This document shows, one piece after another, positions 1 to 8,515 of a DNA stretch of 39,490 nt; within the stretch, counting starts at the first letter, position 1; the number at the start of each line of letters is the position of its first letter. The notes beneath the pieces were generated by a model that saw only the letters and a list, made by a program, of their open reading frames with translations, was not told where the DNA came from and searched no databases. Location: assembly GCA_012840125.1 (NCBI GenBank), contig DULZ01000088.1:1-39490 (forward strand), given 5' to 3'. The stretch comes from Clostridia bacterium (GTDB taxonomy: Bacteria > Bacillota > DULZ01). Position numbers and translations under genes: made by a program.

Positions 1-126
1 CGCTTGACCGAACTTCGCCAAAATATTGGTAATGGCTGCAGTCAAGGTGGTCTTACCGTGGTCTACGTGTCCAATCGTACCAACGTTAACGTGGGGTTTC
101 GTTCTTTCGAACTTTTGTTTTGCCAC
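1..126 (-). CDS. tuf: Elongation factor Tu, N-terminal 42 codons (cut by the window edge)
   Basis: EF-Tu is the GTPase that carries aminoacyl-tRNA to the ribosome. The visible translation starts [20 protein letters not shown] and continues with the G1 P-loop, in which GHVDHGKT is readable at about residues 19-26, so the identity is clear although only the first tenth of the protein is present. The start is GTG at 124-126, about seven bases after a GGGAGGGA-type ribosome-binding site. The gene lies downstream of the tRNA cluster and has its own promoter. The remainder of the gene lies beyond the left edge, so integrity cannot be judged. Confidence 0.97.
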   Translation of the reverse strand, partial: MAKQKFERTKPHVNVGTIGHVDHGKTTLTAAITNILAKFGQA

Positions 127-283
127 TTTGGAGTTCCCTCCCTGCATCATGAGATTTAAGATTTAGTTTTATGAACGCCCGGGGACAGCGTGCTTTATGT
201 AGTTCTCCTGGCCGCTTCCCCGCCAGCAGTGCAAACGCCGGCGCTACCTTCCCCGGTAACGCCAATAAGATTAAATCATAATA
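127..283 (-). other. Long 5' untranslated leader of tuf
   Basis: About 155 bases separate the tuf promoter from the GTG start. The leader contains a clear hairpin near its 5' end (GGCG-TACC pairing with GGTA-GCGCC around 239-262) and further GC-rich pairing potential before an A/T-rich stretch and the ribosome-binding site. There is no T-run that would make it an attenuator, and no open frame. It may set mRNA stability or translation; that is inference. Confidence 0.5.
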
Positions 284-312
284 ATTCTATCCCATTTCGG
301 ACAAGCTGTCAA
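284..312 (-). promoter_or_regulatory. SigA-type promoter of tuf
   Basis: A perfect -35 TTGACA (307-312) and a -10 TAGAAT (284-289) are separated by exactly 17 bases. It follows directly after the terminator that closes the tRNA transcript, so tuf is transcribed independently of the tRNAs. Confidence 0.85.
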
Positions 313-332
313 ATATAGTCAGCCGGATTTTT

Positions 333-366
333 AAAAAAAAGAGGAACTTAACACCCGTTAATTCCC
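333..366 (-). terminator. Rho-independent terminator after the tRNA cluster
   Basis: On the minus strand a stem GGAA-TTAAC / GTTAA-GTTCC with a GGGT loop is followed by TCTTTTTTTT. It lies just after tRNA-Thr and before the tuf promoter. Confidence 0.8.
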
Positions 367-378
367 CTGAAAATAAAA

Positions 379-454
379 TGGAGCCCACAACCGGGATTGA
401 ACCGGTGACCTCCGCCTTACCAAGGCGACGCTCTACCTACTGAGCTATGTGGGC
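379..454 (-). tRNA. tRNA-Thr (anticodon GGT)
   Basis: A 76-base cloverleaf has acceptor stem GCCCACA/TGTGGGC, discriminator T and an encoded CCA end. The anticodon loop TTGGTAA gives anticodon GGT, which reads ACC/ACT threonine codons. It is the last of three tRNAs in a cluster between sigH and tuf. Confidence 0.95.
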
Positions 455-455
455 A

Positions 456-531
<76 letters not shown>

Positions 532-547
532 TCGTATATGATGGATT

Positions 548-633
548 TGGTGGAGAGGACAGGATTCGAACCTGTGAAGGCGGTGCCAGCAGATTTACAG
601 TCTGCCCCCTTTGGCCAACTCGGGAACCTCTCC
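548..633 (-). tRNA. tRNA-Tyr (anticodon GTA)
   Basis: This 86-base class II tRNA has acceptor stem GGAGAGG/CCTCTCC, anticodon loop CTGTAAA with anticodon GTA, the long variable arm expected of bacterial tRNA-Tyr, discriminator A and an encoded CCA. It is the first tRNA of the cluster and closest to the promoter. Confidence 0.95.
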
Positions 634-651
634 ATGTGACTGACAAACGTT

Positions 652-680
652 ATTATAGCACCGGTTTTCTACGGCGTCAA
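652..680 (-). promoter_or_regulatory. Promoter of the Tyr-fMet-Thr tRNA cluster
   Basis: The -35 TTGACG (675-680) and a perfect -10 TATAAT (652-657) are separated by 17 bases and end about 20 bases before tRNA-Tyr. It follows the sigH terminator, so the tRNAs form their own transcription unit. Confidence 0.85.
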
Positions 681-698
681 GGGTTATTTGTGCCATTT

Positions 699-727
699 CA
701 AAAAACAAAACCGGCTTGCACCGGTTT
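699..727 (-). terminator. Rho-independent terminator of sigH
   Basis: Immediately after the sigH stop codon the minus strand has AAACCGG-TGCAAG-CCGGTTTT followed by GTTTTTTG. Confidence 0.75.
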
Positions 728-728
728 C

Positions 729-1373
729 CTACACATCCCGTTTGGCCAAATACCGCTCCAGTTTCCGCTTTACCCTCTGGAGGGCATTGTCAATGGACTT
801 CACATGTCTATTTAAATCCATGGCAATTTCCTGGTATGATTTCCCTTCCAAATAAGACATCAATACCTGCCATTCCAGGCCGCTTAGAATCTCTCCCATT
901 TTTTCTTCAATATCATCAAATTCTTCCCGGGAGATAATCAATTCCTCCGGATCGGTAATTTTGGTGCCGGAGATCACATCCAACAGGGTCCGGTCAGAAT
1001 CTTCATCGTAAATCGGTTTATTCAGGGATACATAAGAGTTCAACGGGATATGCTTTTGCCTGGTGGCTGTCTTAATGGCGGTAATGATTTGCCTGGTAAT
1101 GCAGAGTTCGGCAAAGGCGCGAAAAGATGATAATTTATCGCCGCGAAAATCACGAATGGCTTTATAAAGCCCGATCATCCCCTCCTGAATAATATCCTCC
1201 CGGTCCGCACCAATTAAAAAATAAGACCTAGCTTTAGCCCTGACAAAGTTCTTATACTTGTTGATCAGGTATTCCTGTGCTACATCGTCTCCATCCTGGG
1301 CCAGTTCTACGATATCTTCGTCGACCATTACTTCGTAATTGTCACAGGCCATTCTTTGGGGATTTACACTCAT
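729..1373 (-). CDS. sigH: RNA polymerase sporulation sigma factor SigH
   Basis: SigH (Spo0H) directs transcription of early sporulation and stationary-phase genes. The 214-residue product has the sigma-70 region 2 core-binding and -10 recognition segment (DREDIIQEGMIGLYKAIRDF at about 59-78) and a C-terminal region 4 helix-turn-helix (GKSYQEIAMDLNRHVKSIDN). Length and position, after the gltX-cysE-cysS-rlmB-rae1 series and before tuf, are typical of Firmicutes. The ATG at 1371-1373 is chosen because GGTGGAGG ends seven bases before it; an ATG twelve codons upstream has no such site. The gene has its own promoter and a roughly 150-base leader, and it ends at a terminator that overlaps its stop codon. 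Confidence 0.95.
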   Translation of the reverse strand: MSVNPQRMACDNYEVMVDEDIVELAQDGDDVAQEYLINKYKNFVRAKARSYFLIGADREDIIQEGMIGLYKAIRDFRGDKLSSFRAFAELCITRQIITAIKTATRQKHIPLNSYVSLNKPIYDEDSDRTLLDVISGTKITDPEELIISREEFDDIEEKMGEILSGLEWQVLMSYLEGKSYQEIAMDLNRHVKSIDNALQRVKRKLERYLAKRDV

Positions 1374-1534
1374 TACATCGCCTCCACCTAAAGATTTGCT
1401 AGGCTGCATGCATCTCTGGGCATTGATGAGAAAACAATTAATTTTTCAAAGTGACAAAAAAATAATTAAAATACTAAATCACGCCTGCTCCTAAGACGGA
1501 GGCATAAAACATAGGTTGTCCAGTTACACTAGTT

Positions 1535-1563
1535 ATTATAGCTGAAATAATCCTCAAAAGCAA
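1535..1563 (-). promoter_or_regulatory. SigA-type promoter of sigH
   Basis: The -35 TTGCTT (1558-1563) and a perfect -10 TATAAT (1535-1540) are 17 bases apart. The start site would lie near 1528, giving an A/T-rich untranslated leader of about 155 bases before the sigH start. A short CTCC/GGAG hairpin lies in this leader. No Spo0A or AbrB site was recognised. Confidence 0.8.
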
Positions 1564-1600
1564 GTTGTTCAACCGGGGATCGCCCCGCAAAACTTCCCCG

Positions 1601-2113
1601 TTACTTGTGCCGCCGCAGCTGTTCCAAGACCTGGAACTGCTCCTCCGTCAAGTAGTTTGACAGGCTCCGTTGCTGCCGGCCCTTCCGGTAATGCTGCTTG
1701 CTCTGCTCAATGGTTTCCATCACCAAAAGCCTCAGTTCCCTGGCTGATATACGAAGGCCGTCCTTGCCCAGCACGATCCGCTGCTCCAACCAGTCGGAGG
1801 TGGCCACGGTGACACGATAACCTTTGGATAGGTTGTAGACCAGCTGCTCGATCACCTGGTCGGCGGTTTTCCCTTGCCCGGAATAGATGACTTGGAGGCC
1901 GTTCTTATTTTCCACGGTCTCCTGCCCCTTCACCTGGTGGGCATCAAATACCAGGATCACCTGTTTACCGCTTAACGCTTGGTAATTAGCCAAAATCTCC
2001 TCCAGGTGTTCCCGCGCGTGAGACAGATCCTGACTGCGCATGCCGGCAAAATCAGGCCAGTTATTAATGATGTTATAGCCGTCCACAATGAGATATTCCT
2101 GTTCCATGCTCAC
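1601..2113 (-). CDS. rae1: NYN-domain endoribonuclease Rae1 (YacP)
   Basis: The 170-residue product matches the size of B. subtilis YacP/Rae1, a ribosome-associated endonuclease that cuts mRNA within the A site. The NYN/PIN-like fold is indicated by the N-terminal LIVDGYNIINNW, where the aspartate is a predicted metal ligand, and by the later VTVATSDWLEQ. The frame opens with GTG at 2111-2113, overlapping the rlmB stop as GTGA. An ATG two codons inside (2105-2107) has better spacing from TAAGGT and may be the real start. It is translationally coupled to rlmB, as in other Firmicutes. The C-terminus is rich in basic residues, consistent with RNA contact. Confidence 0.88.
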   Translation of the reverse strand: MSMEQEYLIVDGYNIINNWPDFAGMRSQDLSHAREHLEEILANYQALSGKQVILVFDAHQVKGQETVENKNGLQVIYSGQGKTADQVIEQLVYNLSKGYRVTVATSDWLEQRIVLGKDGLRISARELRLLVMETIEQSKQHYRKGRQQRSLSNYLTEEQFQVLEQLRRHK

Positions 2114-2844
2114 GACCTTACATTGCGCTGGCGCACTGCTTCGTAAAGGCCAATCGAAACAGCCACTGCCGCGTTTAATGAGTTAATCCGCCCGGCCATG
2201 GGGATCTTGGCTAAGATATCACAGTTTTCCTTTACTAAGCGGCTTAACCCTTTCCCTTCGCCGCCCACCACCAGCACCGCCGGTAGACGCCAGTCCACGT
2301 CATAGATTTCCGTTTCCGCCTCCCCGTCCAGCCCCACCGCCCATAAGCCTCGCTTTTTCAAACTTCGCAATGCCTCGGACAAGTTGGGGACCCGGGCGAC
2401 GGAGACAAATTCAACGGCCCCGGCAGAGGTTTTTGCCACGGCGGCGGAGAGGGAGACACTCCTGGCCTTGGGGATGATGACCCCATGAGCCCCTGCCGCA
2501 TCTACCACTCTCAGGATGGCGCCCAGGTTGTGGGGATCCTCCAGGTGATCGCAAGCGACGAGCAAAGGAGGTTGCTGCCGGTCGGCCGCCAACCGCAGCA
2601 AATCTTCCATGGCCACATATTCCTTGGACGCAACATAGGCCAACACTCCTTGATGCCTGGCCTGATGCGTTAATTGATCGAGTACTCTCCGGTCAACTTT
2701 CTGTACCGGAATTCCCCTGCTGCGGGCCAGCTGCGTGATGGGCTTTAAACCCCTTTCCGTATCCACCACCAACAACTTATTAATCGCCCTCTCCTGCTTT
2801 AAAGCCTCCAGCACGGGATTCCGCCCGTACAACAAATCAGACAT
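2110..2844 (-). CDS. rlmB: 23S rRNA (guanosine-2'-O-)-methyltransferase RlmB, TrmH/SpoU family
   Basis: This SPOUT-fold enzyme transfers a methyl group from S-adenosylmethionine to a 2'-hydroxyl in 23S rRNA. The 244-residue product starts MSDLLYGRNPVLEALKQER, the typical RNA-binding N-terminal domain. The SpoU knot motifs follow: DHLEDPHNLGAILR at about 112-125, the VVGGEGKGLSRLV segment and IPMAGRINSLNAAVA near the C-terminus. The ATG follows GGAGG by six bases. It lies between thyX and rae1 in the usual order. RlmB and other TrmH paralogues are hard to separate by sequence alone, but the context favours RlmB. Confidence 0.9.
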   Translation of the reverse strand: MSDLLYGRNPVLEALKQERAINKLLVVDTERGLKPITQLARSRGIPVQKVDRRVLDQLTHQARHQGVLAYVASKEYVAMEDLLRLAADRQQPPLLVACDHLEDPHNLGAILRVVDAAGAHGVIIPKARSVSLSAAVAKTSAGAVEFVSVARVPNLSEALRSLKKRGLWAVGLDGEAETEIYDVDWRLPAVLVVGGEGKGLSRLVKENCDILAKIPMAGRINSLNAAVAVSIGLYEAVRQRNVRS

Positions 2845-2888
2845 GCATGCCCTCCACCTTGTTCAATAATGTATATGCCTTCCTTCCA

Positions 2889-3590
2889 TTAGTCATGTGC
2901 ACTAAATCTGCTTTTTATGACCGGGGCTCGTCCACATGACATTTCTCCCTCATAGCAAACTCCTTCCGTGTCACAGGTGGGGCCCGCCTTGGCAAAGAGC
3001 ACGGGAGCTTCCCGGCGCACCTCTTGCAGCATGAGGCGAGCCAGCCGCCTGATTTCCCACTGGGCTCTTGTGCACAACCGCTGCCGGAAGAAATTCAGGA
3101 GGCTCCGGGCGTTAAAGGTGAAGATGATTTTCGTTTCGCAAGCCTGGGGCAGGACATACCTGGCGTCTTCTTTCGGCACTACCCGGGCCAGGGCATTGTA
3201 AGCGCGTCTAATCTCCTCCATGAGGGCTTCGTAACGAAGGAGGGCTTCTTCATTACCCCGGATGCTGGGGGGAGTAATAAAGGCAAAATCCTCCTCACTC
3301 ACCCAGCGCTGGGATTTCTGGGAGTAAGAAGCGATGCGATGCCGCACCAGCTGGTGGGTCAAAGCCCGGCTGATGCCTTCCGCCGCAAAGGTAAAGCTCA
3401 CATGCTCCAAGGGTGATAGATGGCCCATGGCGATTAGCTTTTCCAACAAGCGCACCTCATCTTCCCTGGCCAGGTTCTCCTCCAAGTCCTCCACCCCGGC
3501 GTTGGCATAACACATGCGGGCCGCCAGGGCCACTGTCCTTTCCGGCTGGGGGGTGAAGTTAATTAACTTGACCTGCATCATGCTATTCAC
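2889..3590 (-). CDS. thyX: FAD-dependent thymidylate synthase ThyX
   Basis: ThyX makes dTMP from dUMP with methylene-tetrahydrofolate and reduced FAD. The diagnostic RHRxxSxxxxSxR motif is present as RHRIASYSQKSQR, and the C-terminal substrate-binding arginines lie in NFFRQRLCTRAQWEIR. The GTG at 3588-3590 is preferred because AGGGAG ends seven bases before it; ATG codons at 3579 and 3576 are alternatives with poor spacing. The start lies inside the end of mrnC, so the two are probably translationally coupled. ThyX between mrnC and rlmB is common in Clostridia. Its folate use links it functionally to the fhs gene elsewhere in the window. Confidence 0.95.
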   Translation of the reverse strand: MNSMMQVKLINFTPQPERTVALAARMCYANAGVEDLEENLAREDEVRLLEKLIAMGHLSPLEHVSFTFAAEGISRALTHQLVRHRIASYSQKSQRWVSEEDFAFITPPSIRGNEEALLRYEALMEEIRRAYNALARVVPKEDARYVLPQACETKIIFTFNARSLLNFFRQRLCTRAQWEIRRLARLMLQEVRREAPVLFAKAGPTCDTEGVCYEGEMSCGRAPVIKSRFSAHD

Positions 3591-4029
3591 GGCCTGTCTC
3601 CCTTTCCGCAATCATTTTTTCGAGCCGGCGCATCAACTGGGACAGCCTGTCATACCGGCCTTTTAGGTAGAGATAACCAATTAGGGCCTCGAAACCGGTG
3701 CTATAACGATATTCTACCATTTGGGCGCTCTTAGGAACATGTCCTGATTTAGCGTTCCTGCCCCAGCGCACAATATCGCGCTCTTCACCGGACAGCATGG
3801 GCTCGATCTCCTTCAATATATCGGCTTGAGCGCCTGCCTTGACAAAGGAGACGGCTTTCTGGTGCAAGTCTTTCATTTTGCCCGGACTATGAGCTACCAG
3901 CAGCAGCCGCACATAGAGCTCATAGACCGCGTCCCCTATGTAGGCCAGCACCAGAGGAGACAGCTCTTCCGGTGCCGGGATGAAGTCCACATGATCCAGC
4001 ATCCTCGTCATTTCCCATCTCTTTTCCAT
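3583..4029 (-). CDS. mrnC: Mini-ribonuclease 3
   Basis: Mini-III is a small RNase III-like enzyme without a double-stranded-RNA-binding domain, known for maturing the ends of 23S rRNA precursor. The 148-residue product has the RNase III catalytic signature as LAYIGDAVYELYVR and the second acidic segment as EYRYSTGFEALIGYLYL. The first ATG (4027-4029) overlaps the cysS end by 22 bases. An internal ATG at 4009-4011 that overlaps the cysS TGA as ATGA would give a length closer to the family norm. Start choice is therefore uncertain; the gene identity is not. Confidence 0.92.
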   Translation of the reverse strand: MEKRWEMTRMLDHVDFIPAPEELSPLVLAYIGDAVYELYVRLLLVAHSPGKMKDLHQKAVSFVKAGAQADILKEIEPMLSGEERDIVRWGRNAKSGHVPKSAQMVEYRYSTGFEALIGYLYLKGRYDRLSQLMRRLEKMIAERETGRE

Positions 4030-5471
4030 CTAACTCCATGGGGTGTATCTTCCAGTATGATACCCAGTTCTTTTAAGCGATTCCGGATACCGTCCGCGGT
4101 AGCCCAATCCTTCTTCGCCCTGGCTTCCTGCCTCAATTCGATGAGCAGTTCGACTAAACCGGCGACCAGGGCTTGTTCCTGCCCCTCATCTACGACCCGG
4201 TCTTCCTGCAGGGGAATACCCAGCACCTGCACCACCATTTCATCCAGGTAGCGCCAGGCCTTCTCTAACAAGGCCAGGGCACCGGGGATTTCCGGCAGGT
4301 TACCCTGGTTGGCAAAGCCGTTGCTCTCCCTGCATAGTTCGAACACGGCGCCCAGGGCCAGGGAAGTATTGAAGTCATCGTCCATGGCTTTGATAAAATC
4401 CCGGCGGCACTCTTCCAATCTTTCCTGGAAAGCATGGCCTTCAGGGCTGCCATTAGAGGCGTTGATGGATTGGAGAAACTGGATTTTCTCCTTTAGCAGC
4501 CTCCGGGTATTCTTGATCCGTTCCAGGGCTTTTTGACTTTCCCGCAGCTTTTGATCATCAAAATCCAACGGGCTCCGGTAATGGGTCTCCAGCAGGAAAA
4601 AGCGCACCACATCGGCGGGAAATTTGTCCAGGATTTCCCGCAGCAAGAAGAAGTTGCCCAGGGATTTGGACATCTTCTCCTGATTCACCGTGATGAAACC
4701 GTTATGCATCCAGTACCTGGCGAAAGGTTCCCCGCAGGCGGCTTCTGACTGGGCAATTTCGTTTTCATGATGGGGGAAAACCAAATCGGCTCCACCGCCG
4801 TGGATGTCAAAATTGGCACCCAGGTATTTTAAAGACATCACGGAACACTCAATGTGCCAACCCGGCCTTCCCTTACCCCAGGGACTGTCCCAAGCCGGTT
4901 CTCCCGGTTTGGCGCTCTTCCACAGGGCGAAATCCAGGGGATCCTGTTTCCGCGGATCCACTTCCACCCGGGCGCCGGCCTGCATTTCATCCAGGGAACG
5001 GCCGGACAGCTTGCCGTATTCCTCGAACCGGCGGACACTGAAATAGACATCTCCCTCAATTTCATAGGCATAACCTCGATCAACCAGCCTTTGGATCACT
5101 TCGATAATCTCCGGGATATGCTCACTCACTTTGGGATGAACGTCGGCTTTGGCTACATTGAGCTTGCCGGCATCCTCGAAATAGGCATTAATATACTTCT
5201 GGGCCAGGGCTAAGGGATCCACGTTTTCTTCCCTGGCTCGCTTGATGATCTTGTCATCCACATCGGTAAAGTTTTGCACATACTGGACTTCATAACCCCG
5301 GTACGTAAAGTAGCGCCGCACGGTATCAAAAACAACCAGGGGCCTGGCATTGCCCAAATGGATATAGTTGTACGTCGTCGGCCCGCAAACGTACATGCGC
5401 ACCTTGCCCTCTTCCCGCGGCACAAAAGGTTCTTTAGTGCGTGTCAGTGTGTTGTAAATCTGAATGCTCAT
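4008..5471 (-). CDS. cysS: Cysteinyl-tRNA synthetase
   Basis: This class I synthetase charges tRNA-Cys. The 487-residue product has the HIGH-type motif in YIHLGNARP, the zinc-site segment beginning [11 protein letters not shown], and the KMSKS loop as KMSKSLGN. The start at 5469-5471 follows GGAGG by seven bases. It lies inside the end of cysE, so the two genes overlap by 38 bases in different frames. It is read from the T-box-controlled cysE promoter and is followed without a gap by mrnC. Confidence 0.97.
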   Translation of the reverse strand: MSIQIYNTLTRTKEPFVPREEGKVRMYVCGPTTYNYIHLGNARPLVVFDTVRRYFTYRGYEVQYVQNFTDVDDKIIKRAREENVDPLALAQKYINAYFEDAGKLNVAKADVHPKVSEHIPEIIEVIQRLVDRGYAYEIEGDVYFSVRRFEEYGKLSGRSLDEMQAGARVEVDPRKQDPLDFALWKSAKPGEPAWDSPWGKGRPGWHIECSVMSLKYLGANFDIHGGGADLVFPHHENEIAQSEAACGEPFARYWMHNGFITVNQEKMSKSLGNFFLLREILDKFPADVVRFFLLETHYRSPLDFDDQKLRESQKALERIKNTRRLLKEKIQFLQSINASNGSPEGHAFQERLEECRRDFIKAMDDDFNTSLALGAVFELCRESNGFANQGNLPEIPGALALLEKAWRYLDEMVVQVLGIPLQEDRVVDEGQEQALVAGLVELLIELRQEARAKKDWATADGIRNRLKELGIILEDTPHGVRWKRDGK

Positions 5472-6129
5472 GAACGCGCCCCTCCAATTCCTCAATCCTT
5501 CGCTCTAATCGCTCTATATTGCGCTGCAAGCACAAGATCATCTCCGCCACCGGGTCCGGTACCTGATCATGCCGCAAATCGATGGCTGAATAATCGGTGC
5601 TGGCAATATTCTTGCCGTTGCGCACCACTACCTTGCCGGGCACCCCCACCACGGTGCAGTTGTCCGGGACACTTCTTAACACCACGGAACCGGCTCCCAC
5701 CTTGACATTGTTGCCGATGGTGATGTTGCCCAGGATTTTCGCCCCGGTGCTGATCACCACGTTGTTGCCGATGGTGGGGTGGCGCTTGCCTTTTTCCTTA
5801 CCGGTGCCGCCCAAGGTCACGCCCTGGTACAAGGTGACATTGTCTCCAATCACCGTCGTCTCGCCGATCACCACACCCATCCCGTGGTCAATGAACAGGC
5901 CTTTGCCGATGACGGCGCCGGGATGAATCTCGATGCCGGTGAGGAAACGGTTGATCTGGGAAATGAGCCGGGCGATAAAGAAAAACTTCCTTTTATAAAA
6001 CCAGTGGGCGATCCGGTGCATCCACACGGCATGTAACCCGGGATAGGTTAACAGGATCTCCAGCACGCTTTTGGCGGCCGGATCCCTTTCAAAAATAACC
6101 CTGATATCCTCTTTCAGGCGGCTGAACAA
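5434..6129 (-). CDS. cysE: Serine O-acetyltransferase
   Basis: CysE acetylates serine with acetyl-CoA, the first step of cysteine synthesis. The 231-residue product begins with the typical [17 protein letters not shown] and contains the left-handed beta-helix hexapeptide repeats ([33 protein letters not shown]). The TTG at 6127-6129 is chosen because GGGAGG ends seven bases upstream and the product then starts where the family starts. An upstream in-frame ATG would place coding sequence inside the T-box terminator. The C-terminus (residues about 195-220) is a short charged, coiled-coil-like tail. The gene is controlled by the T-box leader. Confidence 0.95.
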   Translation of the reverse strand: MFSRLKEDIRVIFERDPAAKSVLEILLTYPGLHAVWMHRIAHWFYKRKFFFIARLISQINRFLTGIEIHPGAVIGKGLFIDHGMGVVIGETTVIGDNVTLYQGVTLGGTGKEKGKRHPTIGNNVVISTGAKILGNITIGNNVKVGAGSVVLRSVPDNCTVVGVPGKVVVRNGKNIASTDYSAIDLRHDQVPDPVAEMILCLQRNIERLERRIEELEGRVHEHSDLQHTDTH

Positions 6130-6167
6130 AGGGCATCCCTCCCATTGAACATGAACGACATAAAATG

Positions 6168-6203
6168 AAAAACCCCCGTCTCCCAAGCACTCAGAGACGG
6201 AGG
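6168..6203 (-). terminator. T-box-controlled terminator before cysE
   Basis: The stem CCTCCGTCTC/GAGACGGGGG is followed by TTTTT. Its 5' arm lies immediately after the T-box sequence, as needed for a switch between antiterminator and terminator. Confidence 0.9.
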
Positions 6204-6431
6204 TCACTCCGCGGTTCCACTCTGATTGACCGGGCAGAAAACACCGGCCAACTCATTTGGGATAACGGCCTAGGCCGGAACAACCTACTGGCGGTAAACG
6301 TTCGGCTGTTCATTCCGGAGGGCACTTCAGCAAAACCCGTTACCCGAAGCCGCTTCCAGCCTACGGCGGCTTCTCTCTGGGGGTGGAATCCTGCCTACTT
6401 TCCTCCGTCATCACTTTGGCAGTTTTACTTT
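6168..6431 (-). promoter_or_regulatory. T-box leader controlling cysE-cysS
   Basis: The canonical T-box sequence AGAGTGGAACCGCGG (6209-6223, minus strand) binds the free CCA end of uncharged tRNA. Stem I is closed by CGGAGG (6402-6407) and CCTCCG (6316-6321). Just inside lies a specifier-loop-like GAAGTGC with candidate Cys codon TGC at 6322-6324, and an AGTAG motif lies on the opposite side. The leader ends in an intrinsic terminator whose 5' arm follows directly on the T-box antiterminator. Uncharged tRNA-Cys is the expected effector, from the downstream genes and the candidate codon. A leader at this place is known in Bacillus. Confidence 0.93.
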
Positions 6432-6437
6432 TGCACT

Positions 6438-6467
6438 ATTATACTGGCGGCGAAAGTCTAATGTCAA
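6438..6467 (-). promoter_or_regulatory. SigA-type promoter of the T-box leader and cysE operon
   Basis: A perfect -35 TTGACA (6462-6467) and a perfect -10 TATAAT (6438-6443) are 18 bases apart. The transcript would start near 6431. Its position 25 bases after gltX shows that cysE-cysS can be expressed independently of gltX. Confidence 0.9.
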
Positions 6468-6491
6468 TAGCTAAACAGGCAGGCCGGTTGT

Positions 6492-7958
6492 TCAACCGTG
6501 CAAGGACAAACCGGTGTTTTGCCTCAGCCGCTTAAGCACTTTCTCCTTGCCTAAAATAGGGATAATGTCGTGCAGTTCAGGCCCGTGCATCTTCCCGGTC
6601 AAAGCCACCCGCAAAGGCATAAACACTTTTCTGCCGCCGAGCCCCAGTTCCTTGGCGGTTTGTTTCAAAAGCTGCTTCGTTCCCTCCGGGTCCAGGTCGC
6701 CGGCTTCCTTGAGCTTCGCCGCAAAGAGCTCCATCACCCGGGGTACCTGTTCTTCCTGCAGTACCTTCCTCGCCTCTTCGTCTTCCACCGGTACCTCTTC
6801 CGCGAAGAAAACGTCCACATGGTCCACAATGGACGACATGTTGGGCAAGTAACTGCGCACCGCCGCCACAATTTGCAAGAGCTTTTTCTCATCTTCCTCC
6901 GACAAGGTTTCCGGCAAGTAGCCGGCTTCAGTGAGATAGGGAACAGCCATGGCGGCGATCTTCTCCAGGGGAGCTTGGCGGATGTAAAATCCATTAATCC
7001 AGTTGAGCTTGTCCAGGTCAAAGATAGCCGGGTTTTTGGCCACCCGTTCCAAAGAAAACTGCCGGCACAATTCCTCCAGGCTGAAGATTTCTTCCTCCCC
7101 TTCCGGCGACCAGCCTAACAGGGCCAGGAAATTAACCAGGGCTTCCGGTAGGTACCCTTGTTCCCGGTACTGCACCACGGAAGTGGATCCGTGCCTTTTA
7201 CTCATCTTAGTCCGGTCTTTGCCGAGAATTAAGGAAATATGGGCAAACACCGGTTCCTTAAATCCCAGCGCCCGGTAAATAAGGATCTGCCTGGGGGTAT
7301 TGGATAAATGCTCTTCCGCCCGGATCACATGGGTGATTTCCATGAGGGCATCATCAATTACCACGGCAAAGTTGTAGGTGGGGATCCCGTCGGACTTGAC
7401 GATGATAAAATCGCCGATACCGTCGCTTTCGAAACTCACCTGGCCCCGCACCAGGTCATTGACCAGGATATTCTCCCCGCTGGGCACCCGGAAGCGGATC
7501 ACGGGTTTCCGGCCCTCCCGGAGGAAGGCTTCCTCCTGTTCCGGGGTCAAATTCCGGCACTTGCCCAGGTACCGGGGCATTTCCCCTCTGGCTAAAAGGG
7601 CCTGTCTTTCCTGCTCCAATTCTTCTTCGGTGCAGTAACAACGGTAGGCATGCCCAGCCTCCAGCAACTGCTCCACATATTTTTGATACAGGGCCAACCT
7701 TTCCGTCTGGCGGTAAGGGCCGTGGGGGCCGCCGACATCCACCCCTTCATCCCAGGCAATACCCAACCAGCGCAAGGACTCCTTAATATTCTCCTCCGAC
7801 TCCCGGCTGGATCGCTCCAAATCCGTATCCTCAATTCTCAGGACGAAAGTGCCTCCCGTTTTCTTGGCCAACAAGTAGTTAAATAACGCCGACCTGGCGC
7901 CCCCGATATGTAATGGACCAGTAGGGCTGGGAGCGAAACGAACCCTCACTTTTTCCAC
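6492..7958 (-). CDS. gltX: Glutamyl-tRNA synthetase
   Basis: This class I synthetase charges tRNA-Glu and, in bacteria without GlnRS, usually also tRNA-Gln. The 488-residue product has the HIGH-type motif in [18 protein letters not shown] at about 10-27 and the KMSKS loop as KMSKRHGS. The start is GTG at 7956-7958, eight bases after GGAGG. It has its own promoter. It lies directly upstream of the T-box and cysE, as in Bacillus gltX-cysES. Whether the enzyme is non-discriminating cannot be decided here. Confidence 0.97.
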   Translation of the reverse strand: MEKVRVRFAPSPTGPLHIGGARSALFNYLLAKKTGGTFVLRIEDTDLERSSRESEENIKESLRWLGIAWDEGVDVGGPHGPYRQTERLALYQKYVEQLLEAGHAYRCYCTEEELEQERQALLARGEMPRYLGKCRNLTPEQEEAFLREGRKPVIRFRVPSGENILVNDLVRGQVSFESDGIGDFIIVKSDGIPTYNFAVVIDDALMEITHVIRAEEHLSNTPRQILIYRALGFKEPVFAHISLILGKDRTKMSKRHGSTSVVQYREQGYLPEALVNFLALLGWSPEGEEEIFSLEELCRQFSLERVAKNPAIFDLDKLNWINGFYIRQAPLEKIAAMAVPYLTEAGYLPETLSEEDEKKLLQIVAAVRSYLPNMSSIVDHVDVFFAEEVPVEDEEARKVLQEEQVPRVMELFAAKLKEAGDLDPEGTKQLLKQTAKELGLGGRKVFMPLRVALTGKMHGPELHDIIPILGKEKVLKRLRQNTGLSLHG

Positions 7959-8008
7959 GAGTCAATCCTCCTTTTATGGTTCACGCCCGCATGTACAATA
8001 ACACAAGC

Positions 8009-8038
8009 ATTATAGCACTACCGGCAAACCGGCTGCAA
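8009..8038 (-). promoter_or_regulatory. Promoter of gltX
   Basis: The -35 TTGCAG (8033-8038) and a perfect -10 TATAAT (8009-8014) are 18 bases apart. The spacer contains a small CCGG-TTTG-CCGG inverted repeat. It sits between ispF and gltX. Confidence 0.75.
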
Positions 8039-8041
8039 GTT

Positions 8042-8515
8042 TTACCCCTGCCGGAGGGTAACCGCCGCCCAGGCGGCAATTCCCTCGCCCCGGCCGGCAA
8101 AGCCCAGTCCTTCGGTGGTGGTGGCTTTAATATTCACGGCACCCGGCTCTATTTCCAAGATCCGGGCGATATTTGATCTCATATCCGCCATGTAAGGAGC
8201 CATTTTCGGCCGCTGGGCCACAATGACTGCATCTACATTATTGACCGCAAAGCCCGCCGCCATAACCTTCTCCTTCACCTCATCCAAAAGGAGCATACTG
8301 GAAATGCCGGCATAACGGGGATCCGTGTCAGGAAAATGCACCCCAATATCCCCCAGACCGGCGGCCCCCAACAAGGCGTCGGCCAGGGCATGGAGCAGCA
8401 CATCCGCATCGGAATGCCCCAGCAGCCCGAATTCATAGGGGATGGTCACCCCCCCGATAATAAGCTGCCGGCCCTCCACCAGCCGGTGCACGTCAAAACC
8501 GATGCCCACGCGCAT
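8042..8515 (-). CDS. ispF: 2-C-methyl-D-erythritol 2,4-cyclodiphosphate synthase
   Basis: IspF performs the fifth step of the MEP isoprenoid pathway, cyclising the CDP-ME phosphate to MEcPP with release of CMP. The 157-residue product has the metal-binding DVH at residues 8-10, the [11 protein letters not shown] segment and the C-terminal [16 protein letters not shown] motif. The ATG follows GGAGG by seven bases. It overlaps the end of ispD by 23 bases, so the two MEP enzymes are translationally coupled. Confidence 0.97.
   Translation of the reverse strand: MRVGIGFDVHRLVEGRQLIIGGVTIPYEFGLLGHSDADVLLHALADALLGAAGLGDIGVHFPDTDPRYAGISSMLLLDEVKEKVMAAGFAVNNVDAVIVAQRPKMAPYMADMRSNIARILEIEPGAVNIKATTTEGLGFAGRGEGIAAWAAVTLRQG

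Noticed and set aside
1564-1600. A terminator between rae1 and the sigH promoter
   Set aside because: There is a CGGGG-CGAT-CCCCG hairpin, but no T-run follows it, so it was not called.
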